42,826 nt of DNA from Streptomyces aurantiacus JA 4570 (GTDB lineage: Bacteria > Actinomycetota > Actinomycetes > Streptomycetales > Streptomycetaceae): the NCBI RefSeq assembly GCF_000414115.1, contig NZ_AOPZ01000302.1, positions 1-42,826 of the forward strand, read 5' to 3'. Positions 7,926 through 16,026 of this stretch are shown one piece after another (position 1 is the first letter of the stretch; the number at the start of each line of letters is the position of its first letter). The notes below the pieces were generated by a model, which ran no database searches, was not told the DNA's origin, and saw only the letters and a list, made by a program, of their open reading frames with translations. The position numbers and the translations under genes are program-made.

Positions 7926-8828
7926 GTGATCGACATCAAGGTTCCGGAAGAGCTGGTCCAGTCCCAGCACCTGTACGCGGGCGAGGCGGGCCGCGCCTTC
8001 ATCGCCGCGCTGCCCGCCCGCGTCGCGGAGTTCGTCGACCGCTGGGAGCTGGAGGTCGTCGGGGATTCCAGGTACGGCATGGCGGCGCTCGTGCTGCCCG
8101 TGCGGCGGGCCGACGGGAGCGCCGCCGTGGTGAAGTTCCAGGTCCTCGACGAGGAGACCGAGAGCGAGCCGGTCGGCCTGCGGATCTGGAACGGCGACGG
8201 CGCGGTGCGGCTGCTCGACCACGACGCCGCGACCGGCACGATGCTGCTGGAACGCGCCCGGGACGGCCAGGAGTTGTCCACGTACGCCAAGGCGGGCCGC
8301 GCCGAGACCCGCAAGGCGGTCGTCGTCGTCGCCGAACTCCTCGCCCGCCTCACCGCCGTGCCCGCCCCGCCCGGCATGCGGACCCTCGGCGACATCGCGG
8401 GCCGGATGCTCGACGACACCCCGGCCGCCCTGAAGGCCCTCCGCGACCCCGCCGAGCGGGCCCTGATCGCGCGGTGCGCGGACGCCGTGCGCGAGGTCGT
8501 GGGCGAGCCCGGCGACCGGATGCTGCACTGGGACCTGCACTTCGACAACGTTCTCGCCGCCGACCGCGAGCCGTGGCTCGCCATCGACCCCAAGCCCCTC
8601 GCCGGCGACCCCGGCTTCGACCTGTGGCCCGCGCTCGACAACCTCTTCGAGGCGGACGAGGTGCTGTGGCGCTTCGACGCGATGACCGAGGTGCTCGGCC
8701 TCGACCGGGAGCGGGCGCGGGCCTGGACGCTGGGGCGGGTGCTGCAGAACGCGCTCTGGGACATCCCGGACGGGCGGCCGCTGCCGCCGGACCATCTGGA
8801 GGTGGCCCGGCGGCTGCTGGGGCGCTGA
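7926..8828 (+). CDS. APH(6)/hydroxyurea-kinase-family phosphotransferase
   Basis: The 300-aa protein belongs to the aminoglycoside/hydroxyurea resistance kinase family (PF04655-like; relatives phosphorylate streptomycin at O-6). The kinase-like fold is marked by VVKFQV (ATP-binding Lys) and by the catalytic loop MLHWDLHFDNVL (HxDxxxxN, about residues 200-211). The metal-binding segment is WLAIDPKPLAGDPGFDLWP. Motifs are intact, so it is likely an active kinase, though its natural substrate may not be an antibiotic. I start it at GTG 7926 because of the -10 element 7 nt upstream; an ATG at 7890 would add 12 residues. It is followed 62 bp later by a GNAT gene. Confidence 0.85.
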   Translation: MIDIKVPEELVQSQHLYAGEAGRAFIAALPARVAEFVDRWELEVVGDSRYGMAALVLPVRRADGSAAVVKFQVLDEETESEPVGLRIWNGDGAVRLLDHDAATGTMLLERARDGQELSTYAKAGRAETRKAVVVVAELLARLTAVPAPPGMRTLGDIAGRMLDDTPAALKALRDPAERALIARCADAVREVVGEPGDRMLHWDLHFDNVLAADREPWLAIDPKPLAGDPGFDLWPALDNLFEADEVLWRFDAMTEVLGLDRERARAWTLGRVLQNALWDIPDGRPLPPDHLEVARRLLGR

Positions 8829-8854
8829 GGCGCTGAGGCGCGTCCCGGCCGGTG

Positions 8855-8884
8855 TTGACCCGCCGCCGCGGCCTGTGGCTTGCT
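8855..8884 (+). promoter_or_regulatory. Candidate promoter for the GNAT gene
   Basis: TTGACC (8855-8860), an 18-bp spacer and CTTGCT (8879-8884) are followed by 6 nt and the ATG at 8891. The -10 is poor, so this is tentative. Confidence 0.35.
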
Positions 8885-8890
8885 GCGCTC

Positions 8891-9367
8891 ATGATTCGTA
8901 CCGCCACACCCGACGACGTCTCCCTCATCCACACCCTGGTCCGTGAGCTCGCCGAGTACGAGAAGGAGCCGCACGAGGCGCGCGCGACCGAGGCCCAGCT
9001 GCACGACGCGTTGTTCGGCGAGCGGCCCGCCGCGTACGCCCACATCGCCGTGGACGACGCGACGGGCCGGCCCGTCGGGTTCTCCCTGTGGTTCCTGAAC
9101 TTCTCCACGTGGCGGGGTGTGCACGGCATCTACCTGGAGGATCTGTACGTACGTCCCGAGGCGCGCGGCGGCGGGCACGGCAAGGCGCTGCTGCGGGAGC
9201 TGGCCCGCATCTGCGTCGAGCGCGGCTACGAGCGCCTGGAGTGGTCCGTCCTCAACTGGAACGCGCCGTCCATCGCGTTCTACGAGGCGATGGGGGCGCG
9301 GCCGCAGGACGAGTGGACGGTGTACCGGCTGACCGACGGGGCGCTGGCCGAGCTCGGCGCGCGGTGA
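8891..9367 (+). CDS. GNAT-family N-acetyltransferase (diamine-acetyltransferase-like)
   Basis: The 158-aa cytosolic enzyme transfers acetyl from acetyl-CoA to an amine. It shows the GNAT order: beta strands VGFSLWFLNFSTW, the segment GIYLEDLYVRPEARGGGHGKALL with the R/Q-x-x-G-x-G/A pyrophosphate loop (RGGGHG), then WSVLNWNAPSIAFYEAMGA. The pairs LEDLYV and WNxPSIxFY are typical of spermidine/diamine acetyltransferases, so a small polyamine is a plausible substrate. This is inference only. The gene is convergent with the Eis-like gene. Confidence 0.85.
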   Translation: MIRTATPDDVSLIHTLVRELAEYEKEPHEARATEAQLHDALFGERPAAYAHIAVDDATGRPVGFSLWFLNFSTWRGVHGIYLEDLYVRPEARGGGHGKALLRELARICVERGYERLEWSVLNWNAPSIAFYEAMGARPQDEWTVYRLTDGALAELGAR

Positions 9368-9378
9368 CGGCGCCGCGT

Positions 9379-9395
9379 CGGCGGGCGCCCCGCCG
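9379..9395. terminator. Hairpin between convergent acetyltransferase genes
   Basis: CGGCGGG-CGC-CCCGCCG forms a 7-bp GC stem with a 3-nt loop, between the stops at 9367 and 9429. Confidence 0.5.
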
Positions 9396-9428
9396 GCTTA
9401 TGTGGGCCGGAACTCTGGAGCGAGGGTT

Positions 9429-10718
9429 CTAGAACTCGTCCACGGTGTGCGGGAGATGCTCCGTGCGCAGGGCCGCGTCCAGCGTGGCCGCCGCGCCCGG
9501 GGTGTGCTCCGTGGCCAGGCCCGCCCGGACCACCGAGGTGACCGGCGTGCCGCCGAGGTAGGCGGAGGCGAGGTCGCGTACGTCGATGGCGAGGTCGGCG
9601 GGGTCGCTCGTGCGCTCGTACGTCGTGTACGTCGCGTCCTGTCCGTTCACCGTGAGGCGGAAGCGGCCCTCGTTGGCGGGGAGGTGGGCGTCCGTGACCT
9701 CCAGGACGAGGTCGGCGGGCGCGGCCCAGGAGCGGGCGAGGAGCGCGGCGCGTACGTCCACGAGCCGCAGCCGCAGCGCCGGGAAGTGGCCCGTCACCCG
9801 CACCTGGTCGCGGTCCGCCGCGAACAGGAGCAGCGGGTCGTCCACGGGGCGGCCCCAGGCGCGGATCACGCCCGTGAGGTCGATGCCGGCGAGGTAGCGC
9901 CACAGGGCGGCGGCGGCCCCCGGGGTGTCGGCCTCCAGCTCGTCGAGGCGGACGAGCCCGGAGGTGTCGTCGCGGGTCTTGGTGCGGTAGACGGCGTAGC
10001 CGGTGATGTCGGGGGTGCCGCCGGGCCGGCCGGCCTCGGGGCGGGCGCCCAGGACGACGACGCGCGGCGGCGACAGCTCGTCGTCCTCCTCGTCCTCCGT
10101 GACCAGCCACTCCTCGCTCCACCACGCCTCACTGCGGGCGATGCGGCCCGCGCGGTGGGCGCGGGTGCGGTCGTAGTACCCGCCGAGGAGGGCCGGGGCC
10201 TCCGCCGGGTCGACGAGGCGCAGGGGGCCGTCGTCCGGGGTGAGGCGCAGGGCCAGCGGACGCTCGGAGTTGATCTCCACGGTGTTGCCGTAGGTGGCGG
10301 GACCGAAGCCGAAGCGGCCGTAGATCGCGTCCTCGGAGGCCCACAGCGCGGCCAGCGGGTGGCCGTCCGCCACGCACTTCTCGTACAGCTTCGCGATCAT
10401 CCCGGAGAGCACGCCGCGACGGCGGTGCGTCGGCGCCACGGAGACGAACGTCAGGCTGGGGCAGGGGAGTTCGCCGCCGGGCACGGAGACGGTGAACGGG
10501 AACGCGACGAGCACGCCGACCAGCGCGTCCCCGTCGTACGCGCCGATCCGGTGACAGCCGAGGAGCAGGTCGCGGTGGTGTTTGCGCTTCTCGTCCTCGG
10601 GCGTGTCGTGAAAGACGAGGTACGCCAGATCGAGGGCACGGTCGATGTCGGTCTCGGGGAGGGGGCGGATGGAGAGGAGGGAGGAGGCGAGGGGGGTGGC
10701 CGAGGGTGCGGAGTCCAT
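9429..10718 (-). CDS. Eis-like N-acetyltransferase
   Basis: The 429-aa protein has the three-part Eis architecture: an N-terminal GNAT domain, a second GNAT-like domain and a C-terminal SCP2-like domain. The acetyl-CoA loop is SVAPTHRRRGVLSGMI (about residues 84-99). The conserved tyrosine region is IYGRFGFGPATYGNTVEI. The protein ends in phenylalanine (TVDEF), matching the free C-terminal carboxylate used as general base in mycobacterial Eis, which acetylates aminoglycosides at several amines. The ATG at 10718 is preceded by a leaderless-type -10, so the longer in-frame start at 10754 is unlikely. Confidence 0.88.
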   Translation of the reverse strand: MDSAPSATPLASSLLSIRPLPETDIDRALDLAYLVFHDTPEDEKRKHHRDLLLGCHRIGAYDGDALVGVLVAFPFTVSVPGGELPCPSLTFVSVAPTHRRRGVLSGMIAKLYEKCVADGHPLAALWASEDAIYGRFGFGPATYGNTVEINSERPLALRLTPDDGPLRLVDPAEAPALLGGYYDRTRAHRAGRIARSEAWWSEEWLVTEDEEDDELSPPRVVVLGARPEAGRPGGTPDITGYAVYRTKTRDDTSGLVRLDELEADTPGAAAALWRYLAGIDLTGVIRAWGRPVDDPLLLFAADRDQVRVTGHFPALRLRLVDVRAALLARSWAAPADLVLEVTDAHLPANEGRFRLTVNGQDATYTTYERTSDPADLAIDVRDLASAYLGGTPVTSVVRAGLATEHTPGAAATLDAALRTEHLPHTVDEF

Positions 10719-10725
10719 ATAACGG

Positions 10726-10731
10726 ACGCTA
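10726..10731 (-). promoter_or_regulatory. -10 hexamer TAGCGT, leaderless start of the Eis-like gene
   Basis: TAGCGT is followed by 7 nt and the ATG at 10718 on the minus strand. Confidence 0.65.
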
Positions 10732-10802
10732 ATTCCCGTATCCCGCCCGAGCACCTGATTTTCGCCATTGGCCGCTGTTGCGTAGGGGGCGGGGGCGACT
10801 CC

Positions 10803-11837
10803 CTACGGGACGAGGACCACCTTCCCGTAAGTCCCGCGCGACTCGAGCGCGGCGTGCGCCGAGGCGGCCTCCGCCAGCGGAAACCGCTGCACGGCGGGCG
10901 TGAAGTACCCCCCGGCGTACGCCCGCAGCGCCGCGAGCTCCAGCACCCGCAGCGGGTTCTCCCCGCCGGCCTTCGCCAACATGGCCGGGCCCAACGGACT
11001 GACCTGCGAGATCCCCCGAGCGGCAAGCTCGTCCTCGCCCAGCACCGCGGGCCCCTTCTGCTCCGACCACCCGAACGTCACATGCGTACCGCCGTGCCCC
11101 AGCAACCCCACGAGCGCCCGCCCCGTGTCACCACCCACCCCGTCGAGAACAGCCGTCAGGGACCGCCCCCCGTCCCCGAGCCCCTTGAGGAACCCCCGCA
11201 CCTCGTCCAGCCACCCCGCCTGCCGGTAGTCCACGGCGAGATCCGCCCCGTACCCCCGCACCCGCGCCACCTTCGCGGCCCCGCCCGCGAGCCCCACCAC
11301 CGTGGCCCCCACATGCTTCGCGTACTGCACGAGCAGCGTCCCGATCCCGCCCGCCGCCGCCGGAATCGCCACCACCGACCGCGCGTCCAGCTCCACGAAC
11401 CCCAGGACGCCCATCGCCGTACGGCCCGTCCCGATCAGCGCCACCGCCTCCGCGAAGTCCATCCCCTCCGGTCCGTCGGGGCCCTCGGCCCGCTCGGGAA
11501 GCTCGTGCAGCCGGGCCGCGTCGACGACCGTCAGCTCGGCGTACCCGCCGGGCACGAGGCCGATGTGCGCGACGACACGCTTGCCGAGCCAGCCGGCGGA
11601 CACTCCCTCGCCCACCGACTCGACGGTTCCCGCGACCTCGCGGCCGGGGATCGTCGGCAGCGTCGGCAACTCCGGCAGCGGCCCCTTCTCGCCCCGGCGG
11701 ATCGCCGTGTCGACCAGGTGAACGCCCGCCGCGGCGACGGCGATACGCACCTGCCCCGCCGCGGGACGCGGATCCTCGACCGTCTCGTACGTGAGGTTCT
11801 CGGCGGGGCCGAAGGCGTGGAGGCGGATGGCGTGCAT
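10803..11837 (-). CDS. NADPH:quinone reductase-like zinc-free MDR oxidoreductase
   Basis: The 344-aa cytosolic medium-chain dehydrogenase/reductase is of the quinone-oxidoreductase type. It has a GroES-like N-terminal domain (AAGVHLVDTAIRRG, then TIPGREVAGTVESVG) and a Rossmann domain with AAAGGIGTLLVQYAKHVGATVVG. The cysteine ligands of zinc alcohol dehydrogenases are absent, so it is a zinc-free reductase using NAD(P)H. Upstream is a SoxR-type promoter (11930-11960). This links it to redox-cycling compounds such as quinones; a gene of this kind is, as I recall, a SoxR target in S. coelicolor (SCO4266). The ATG at 11837 is preceded by cagggag. A short hairpin overlaps the stop. Confidence 0.9.
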   Translation of the reverse strand: MHAIRLHAFGPAENLTYETVEDPRPAAGQVRIAVAAAGVHLVDTAIRRGEKGPLPELPTLPTIPGREVAGTVESVGEGVSAGWLGKRVVAHIGLVPGGYAELTVVDAARLHELPERAEGPDGPEGMDFAEAVALIGTGRTAMGVLGFVELDARSVVAIPAAAGGIGTLLVQYAKHVGATVVGLAGGAAKVARVRGYGADLAVDYRQAGWLDEVRGFLKGLGDGGRSLTAVLDGVGGDTGRALVGLLGHGGTHVTFGWSEQKGPAVLGEDELAARGISQVSPLGPAMLAKAGGENPLRVLELAALRAYAGGYFTPAVQRFPLAEAASAHAALESRGTYGKVVLVP

Positions 11838-11861
11838 GAGGGCTCCCTGCTGACGCGTGCA

Positions 11862-11918
11862 CCGGGGCGGGTCCGTCCGGACCGCCCGCGTGTGCCGGGG
11901 CGGGTCCGTCCGGACCGC
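11862..11918. repeat. Two direct repeats in the quinone-reductase leader
   Basis: A 24-bp unit at 11862-11885 recurs exactly at 11895-11918, a period of 33 bp. Each unit contains the small inverted repeat GGTCC-gtcc-GGACC. They lie between the SoxR-type promoter and the start codon. Confidence 0.75.
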
Positions 11919-11929
11919 TGACTTTCGCC

Positions 11930-11960
11930 ACTCTTCAACCTCAAGCAGACTTGAGGTCAA
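11930..11960 (-). promoter_or_regulatory. SoxR-type promoter with SoxR box
   Basis: On the minus strand TTGACC (11955-11960) and AAGAGT (11930-11935) are separated by 19 bp, the long spacer typical of MerR-family targets. The spacer region holds CCTCAAG-caga-CTTGAGG (11939-11956), an exact match to the arms of the SoxR box. The box overlaps the last codons and stop of the upstream FAD oxidoreductase gene. Confidence 0.8.
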
Positions 11961-13194
11961 CCCACGGCGTGCCGTCGTCCGGCCCGCCCGCTCCCGCCAA
12001 CCCGCCCTTGCCCGTCAACGCCAGCGTCACCGCCTCCATCGCGCTGTTGAACGACACCTCCGACAGCAGCCCGGGCGCCGCCACCTGATCGCCCGCGAGA
12101 TACACGCCGTCCCCGCGGTCCACCGCCGGCCGGTCCCGCCACGTGGTGCCGGGGCGGTCGAGCGCCCCCGTGCGGCCGTTGGCCACGGCGGCCCGCCGCC
12201 ACGTCACGCGCTCCCGCCAGTCCCGGAAACCGAGGTCCAGCAGCCGCTCGGCGCGGGCGACCCCGTCCGCCTTGGACTCGCCCGGGCCGATCGGGATCTG
12301 GGCCTGGATGAGCTGCTCACCCGCGGGCGCGAGCGTCCGGTCCTGTGTGGTGAACCGCTCGATCCATCCGGTGCCGTCCAGGTCCGACAGCGCGAACAGG
12401 TCCCCGCGCCTGGTCCGCACCGCCACATCGACCAGCGTCGTACGTCCGCTCTCCCAGCGCAGCGTGTCGTCCCCGAGGAGGTGGCGCGCCGCGTCGAGCG
12501 ACGTCGCCACGACGACCGGGCCCCGGGCCGCGAACTCCCCGATGTCGTCGATCCGCGTGAGCGTCTCCATCCGCACCCCCAGGTTCCACGCCATGCCCGC
12601 CATCCGGTCGATGAGCGCGCCCCAGCCGCCCACCGGATAGTGCGCCTCCGGCGGGAACTTCGTCGCCCGGCGCAGCCGCGTGTGCACGAACCGCGCCGAC
12701 AGCGAGCCGGGGTCGTGGTGGAACAACGCCACCGCCGAGTAGTGCGCCGCGGCCCGCGCGCCCTCCTCTCCCACCTGCGCGCCGGCCCAGGTCGCGAAGT
12801 CCACGTCCACCGGCGCCTGTTCGGGAGAGCGCCGCAGCAGCTTCAGCATCGCGAAGGGCGGGGTACGGCGGAGCCGGCCATGGTGGTGGAGGCGCAGCCG
12901 GGTGCCTTCGATCGGCGGGATCGGCGCGAGGTCCCCGATCAGCCCGCGCTGCTTCAGCCACGTCCAGTGCGGCCCGCCGTTGTACAGCGCGTGCGGCCCC
13001 TCATTGGTCCTGTACGGCCCTTCGGCCGTGCGCGCCCGGCCGCCGAGGGTGTGATGCGACTCGTACAACGTGACCCGCGCCCCGGCCTCGGCGGCCGTGA
13101 TCGCGGCGGTCAGCCCGGCGAAGCCGCCGCCGACCACGGTGACGTGGGGCCCCGGACGGCCGGGGGAGTGGTTTGCTCGGGTGGCGTGGGCCAT
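11941..13194 (-). CDS. FAD-dependent oxidoreductase, phytoene-desaturase/amine-oxidase-like
   Basis: The 417-aa flavoprotein starts with a dinucleotide-binding fold (VTVVGGGFAGLTAAITAAEAGARVTLYE, about residues 18-45, read in parts). The GG-R segment LGGRART follows. A C-terminal FAD motif is seen in GVYLAGDQVAAPGLLSEVSFNSAMEA. This layout is that of phytoene-desaturase or NAD(P)-binding-like proteins, but the substrate is not apparent and no carotenoid genes are nearby. An almost perfect ECF41-type promoter lies 57 bp upstream (13251-13278), suggesting control by the sigma factor encoded at 3164-4162. Its 3' end contains the SoxR box of the next gene. Confidence 0.85.
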   Translation of the reverse strand: MAHATRANHSPGRPGPHVTVVGGGFAGLTAAITAAEAGARVTLYESHHTLGGRARTAEGPYRTNEGPHALYNGGPHWTWLKQRGLIGDLAPIPPIEGTRLRLHHHGRLRRTPPFAMLKLLRRSPEQAPVDVDFATWAGAQVGEEGARAAAHYSAVALFHHDPGSLSARFVHTRLRRATKFPPEAHYPVGGWGALIDRMAGMAWNLGVRMETLTRIDDIGEFAARGPVVVATSLDAARHLLGDDTLRWESGRTTLVDVAVRTRRGDLFALSDLDGTGWIERFTTQDRTLAPAGEQLIQAQIPIGPGESKADGVARAERLLDLGFRDWRERVTWRRAAVANGRTGALDRPGTTWRDRPAVDRGDGVYLAGDQVAAPGLLSEVSFNSAMEAVTLALTGKGGLAGAGGPDDGTPWVDLKSA

Positions 13195-13250
13195 GGACGG
13201 CCTCCGTTTCGGTCGACCCTCGCGGGCACGGGAACGCAGTCACCGTGTAC

Positions 13251-13278
13251 GACGGACCGACCCCGCCCGAATGTGACA
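13251..13278 (-). promoter_or_regulatory. ECF41-type promoter TGTCACA-N17-CGTC
   Basis: On the minus strand TGTCACA (13272-13278) and CGTC (13251-13254) are 17 bp apart, matching the ECF41 consensus at every defined position. They are followed by the FAD oxidoreductase start at 13194. The nearby sequence also shares ACATTC and CGTCGTAC with the promoters at 4200-4272. Confidence 0.72.
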
Positions 13279-13296
13279 TCCCCACGCCGACGTCCG

Positions 13297-13842
13297 TCAG
13301 CCCACCCGCGGATACCGCGCCTGCAACGTCCAGATCAGCGGATTCGCCCCCAGCCCGTCATGCAGGTCGATGAGGTCGGCCAGCAGGTCGTGCAGGAAGT
13401 CCCGCGCTTCCTTCCGCAGCTCCCCGTGCGAGAACGTGAGCGGCTCCTCCTCCGCCCTCATCCAGTCGGCCTCGATGTCCACCCACCCGAACCGCCGCAC
13501 GAACAGCATCCGGTCCGTCGACTCCGTGAAGTCCAGCTCGGCATACCGCGGCCGCGACGCCCTGCTCCCCAGCGGATCCTTGTCCAGCTCCTCCACGATG
13601 TCGCACAGCGCCCACGCGAAGTCGAGCACCGGCACCCACCCCCACGCCGTACCCAGCTCCCGGTCCGCCTTGGTGTCCGCCAGATACACATCCCCGCAGA
13701 ACAGGTCGTGCCGCAGCGCGCGGGCGTCCGCTTCGCGATAGTCCAGCTGCGGCGGGTCCGGAAAACGGCGGGAAAGGGCGTAACCAATATCGAGCACGCG
13801 CCCGATGGTGCCACGCCAGGAGCCCCGCAGGGCGGTGGCCAT
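13297..13842 (-). CDS. Conserved hypothetical protein (about 180 aa)
   Basis: The 181-aa soluble, acidic and tryptophan-rich protein shows features such as DLFCGDVYLAD, WVPVLDFAWALCDIVEEL and RRFGWVDIEADWM. It has no signal peptide or membrane segment. I cannot assign a function; similar proteins are common orphans in Streptomyces and some resemble immunity-like helical proteins. The ATG at 13842 overlaps, on the opposite strand, the -10 hexamer of the divergent M1 peptidase gene (13842-13847), so the two promoters are interlocked. Confidence 0.7.
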   Translation of the reverse strand: MATALRGSWRGTIGRVLDIGYALSRRFPDPPQLDYREADARALRHDLFCGDVYLADTKADRELGTAWGWVPVLDFAWALCDIVEELDKDPLGSRASRPRYAELDFTESTDRMLFVRRFGWVDIEADWMRAEEEPLTFSHGELRKEARDFLHDLLADLIDLHDGLGANPLIWTLQARYPRVG

Positions 13843-13847
13843 AGGAT
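13842..13847 (+). promoter_or_regulatory. -10 hexamer TAGGAT, leaderless start of the M1 peptidase
   Basis: TAGGAT is followed by 7 nt and the GTG at 13855. It abuts the start codon of the divergent gene. Confidence 0.6.
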
Positions 13848-13854
13848 CACGGAG

Positions 13855-15336
13855 GTGAACTACCGAGCCACCGCCCCTCTGACCAGGGGGCCCCGCGCCC
13901 GCCGCACCGCGCCCGCCGCCCTGGCCGCCCTGACCCTCACCGCGCTCACCGCCTGCACCGGCGGCGGAGCGGACGGCACCCCCGGCGCCGCGGGGGTCCG
14001 CGACCCGTTCTTCCCGAAGCTCGGCAACGGGGGATACGACGTGGCGCACTACGGCCTGACCCTCGGCTACGACCCCGAGTCCCGCCACCTCACCGGCACG
14101 GCGGAGATCACGGCCCGCGCCACCAAGAACCTCAGCGCCTTCAACCTCGACCTCAAGGGCCTTCAGGTCGAGGAGGTCACCGTCGAGGGCAAGGAGGCCC
14201 GCTTCAGCCGGGAGGGCGACGAGCTGACCGTGCGCCCGCGCGACGACCTCGACCGGGGCGAGACGTTCCGCGCGACCGTCCGCTACTCCGGCACACCGCA
14301 GACGGTCACCGACGCGGACGGTTCCAAGGAAGGCTGGCTGAAGGGGGAGCAGAGCGCGCTCGCCGTCGGCGAGCCGGCGGGCTCGATGGCGTGGTTCCCG
14401 GGCAGCAACCACCCGAGCGACAAGGCCGCGTACGACATACGGATCACCGTGCCCAAGGGCCTGAAGGCCATTTCCAACGGCGAGTTGACGAACGAGACCA
14501 CGACGAACGGCCGCACCACGTTCGCCTGGCACAACGCCGAGCCCATGGCCGGCTATCTGGCGACGGTGGCGATCGGCGCGTACGACACGAAGAAGTCGAT
14601 GACGTCGAAGTCGGAGTCCGGCATCCCGGTGTTCACGGCGATCGACCCGACGATGCCGGAGGACAAGTACAAGAAGACGGCGAAGGTCCTGGCGAAGATC
14701 CCCGAGATCATGGACTGGGCGGAACTCAACTTCGGTGCCTACCCCTTCTCCTCGACCGGCGCGATCGTCGACGACCGGGTGAACCTGGGCTATGCCCTGG
14801 AGACCCAGACCAAGCCGGTGTTCCCCGTCTCCGACGCCGACACGTCGACCCTCGTCCACGAGCTGGCCCACCAGTGGTTCGGCAACTCGGTCACGCCGAA
14901 GACATGGCAGGACATGTGGCTCAACGAGGGTTTCGCGACCTACGCGGAGTGGCTGTGGGAGGAGGACAACGGCGGCGACAGCGCCCAGGACACCTTCGAC
15001 GCGCTGTACGAGGGGGACTACTACGAAACCGAGGAGGACAACGAAGCCATCTGGGACTTCCCGCCCGCGCGGCAGCCGGACGCGGCGCGCATCTCGGACG
15101 ATCCGGTGTACGACCGGGGCGCGATGGTGATCCACAAGATCCGCGAGACGGTCGGCGACGACACCTTCTACGACATCGTCCAGGGCTGGGCGAAGTCCCA
15201 CCGGCACGGCAACGCGAACACGAAGGACTTCACGGAGTACGTCGAGAAGCACGCGGGCGACGACGAGTCGCGCGAGGAGCTGAAGCAGGTGTGGGCGGAC
15301 TGGCTCTACGGGGACGGGAAGCCGGAGAACCCATAG
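13855..15336 (+). CDS. M1-family metallo-aminopeptidase lipoprotein
   Basis: The 493-aa exported zinc aminopeptidase has a lipoprotein signal peptide ending LTAC at about residues 31-34. An N-terminal beta domain follows (YDVAHYGLTLGYDPESRHLTG, read in parts). The catalytic domain has the zinc motif HELAH (335-339) and the third ligand Glu358 in LNEGFATYAEW. The canonical HExxH-x18-E spacing is kept. The exopeptidase loop is atypical but recognisable in NLGYALETQ, where most M1 enzymes have GAMEN. It probably trims peptides outside the membrane. The GTG start is favoured by the adjacent -10. A bidirectional terminator separates it from terD. Confidence 0.92.
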   Translation: MNYRATAPLTRGPRARRTAPAALAALTLTALTACTGGGADGTPGAAGVRDPFFPKLGNGGYDVAHYGLTLGYDPESRHLTGTAEITARATKNLSAFNLDLKGLQVEEVTVEGKEARFSREGDELTVRPRDDLDRGETFRATVRYSGTPQTVTDADGSKEGWLKGEQSALAVGEPAGSMAWFPGSNHPSDKAAYDIRITVPKGLKAISNGELTNETTTNGRTTFAWHNAEPMAGYLATVAIGAYDTKKSMTSKSESGIPVFTAIDPTMPEDKYKKTAKVLAKIPEIMDWAELNFGAYPFSSTGAIVDDRVNLGYALETQTKPVFPVSDADTSTLVHELAHQWFGNSVTPKTWQDMWLNEGFATYAEWLWEEDNGGDSAQDTFDALYEGDYYETEEDNEAIWDFPPARQPDAARISDDPVYDRGAMVIHKIRETVGDDTFYDIVQGWAKSHRHGNANTKDFTEYVEKHAGDDESREELKQVWADWLYGDGKPENP

Positions 15337-15371
15337 GCCCACGGAGGCCCACGGCACGTCCACGGAGCGGG

Positions 15372-15408
15372 GACGGGCCCCGACCGGTGTGCCCGGTCGG
15401 GGCCCGTC
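15372..15408. terminator. Bidirectional terminator between M1 peptidase and TerD
   Basis: Perfect 16-bp arms (15372-15387 and 15393-15408) flank a 5-nt loop, between two convergent genes. Confidence 0.85.
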
Positions 15409-15424
15409 ACTTGTCCTGCGGGAC

Positions 15425-16000
15425 TCAGACGTTGACGCCGAAGTCCTGCGCGATGCCGACGAGGCCCGAGGCATAGCCCTGGCCGACGGCGCGGAACTTC
15501 CACTCGGCGCCGCTGCGGTACAGCTCGCCGAAGACCATGGCGGTCTCGGTGGCGGCGTCCTCCGACAGGTCGTACCGGGCGATCTCGGTGCCGCCGGCCT
15601 GGTTCACGATGCGGATGAACGCGTTGCGGACCTGGCCGAAGTTCTGCGAGCGGTTCTCGGCGTCGTAGATCGAGACCGGGAAGACGATCTTCTCGACGTC
15701 GGCGGGGAGGCCCGCGAGGTTGACGTTGATCTGCTCGTCGTCGCCCTCGCCCTGGCCGGTGACGTTGTCACCGGTGTGGACGATGGTCTGGTCCGGCGTC
15801 GCCTTGTTGTTGAAGAAGACGAAGTGGGCGTCCGAGAAGACCTTGCCCTGGGGGTTCACCGCGATGGCGGAGGCGTCCAGGTCGAAGTCGGTGCCCGTGG
15901 TGGTGCGGACGTCCCAGCCGAGGCCGACCGTGACGGCGGTCAGGCCCGGTGCCTCCTTGGTGAGCGAGACGTTGCCGCCCTTGGACAGGCTTACAGCCAT
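15425..16000 (-). CDS. terD: TerD-family stress protein
   Basis: The 191-aa cytosolic calcium-binding protein belongs to the tellurite-resistance/stress family. It opens with MAVSLSKGGNVSLTKEAPGL and carries the TerD pattern VGLGWDVR, DLDASAI, DAHFVFFNN, GDNVTGQGEGDDEQINVNL and AMVFGELYR. The acidic segments FDLDASA and GEGDDE are the usual Ca2+-binding sites. Streptomyces carry several TerD paralogues, linked to Ca2+ signalling and differentiation rather than to tellurite alone. GGAAGGGA precedes the ATG. The upstream region holds regularly spaced GTAC repeats. Confidence 0.93.
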   Translation of the reverse strand: MAVSLSKGGNVSLTKEAPGLTAVTVGLGWDVRTTTGTDFDLDASAIAVNPQGKVFSDAHFVFFNNKATPDQTIVHTGDNVTGQGEGDDEQINVNLAGLPADVEKIVFPVSIYDAENRSQNFGQVRNAFIRIVNQAGGTEIARYDLSEDAATETAMVFGELYRSGAEWKFRAVGQGYASGLVGIAQDFGVNV

Positions 16001-16026
16001 TGTTGGGAGTCCCTTCCTAGTTGCGT

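Noticed and set aside
5499..8795. An open frame of about 1,100 codons on the minus strand
   Set aside because: Only the part from 6899 down encodes the oxidase. The rest is antisense to the DsbA-like and kinase genes and reflects GC-rich third positions.
11857..15336. A very long plus-strand frame joining several genes
   Set aside because: Everything before 13855 is antisense to better genes on the minus strand; the M1 peptidase signal peptide starts at 13855.
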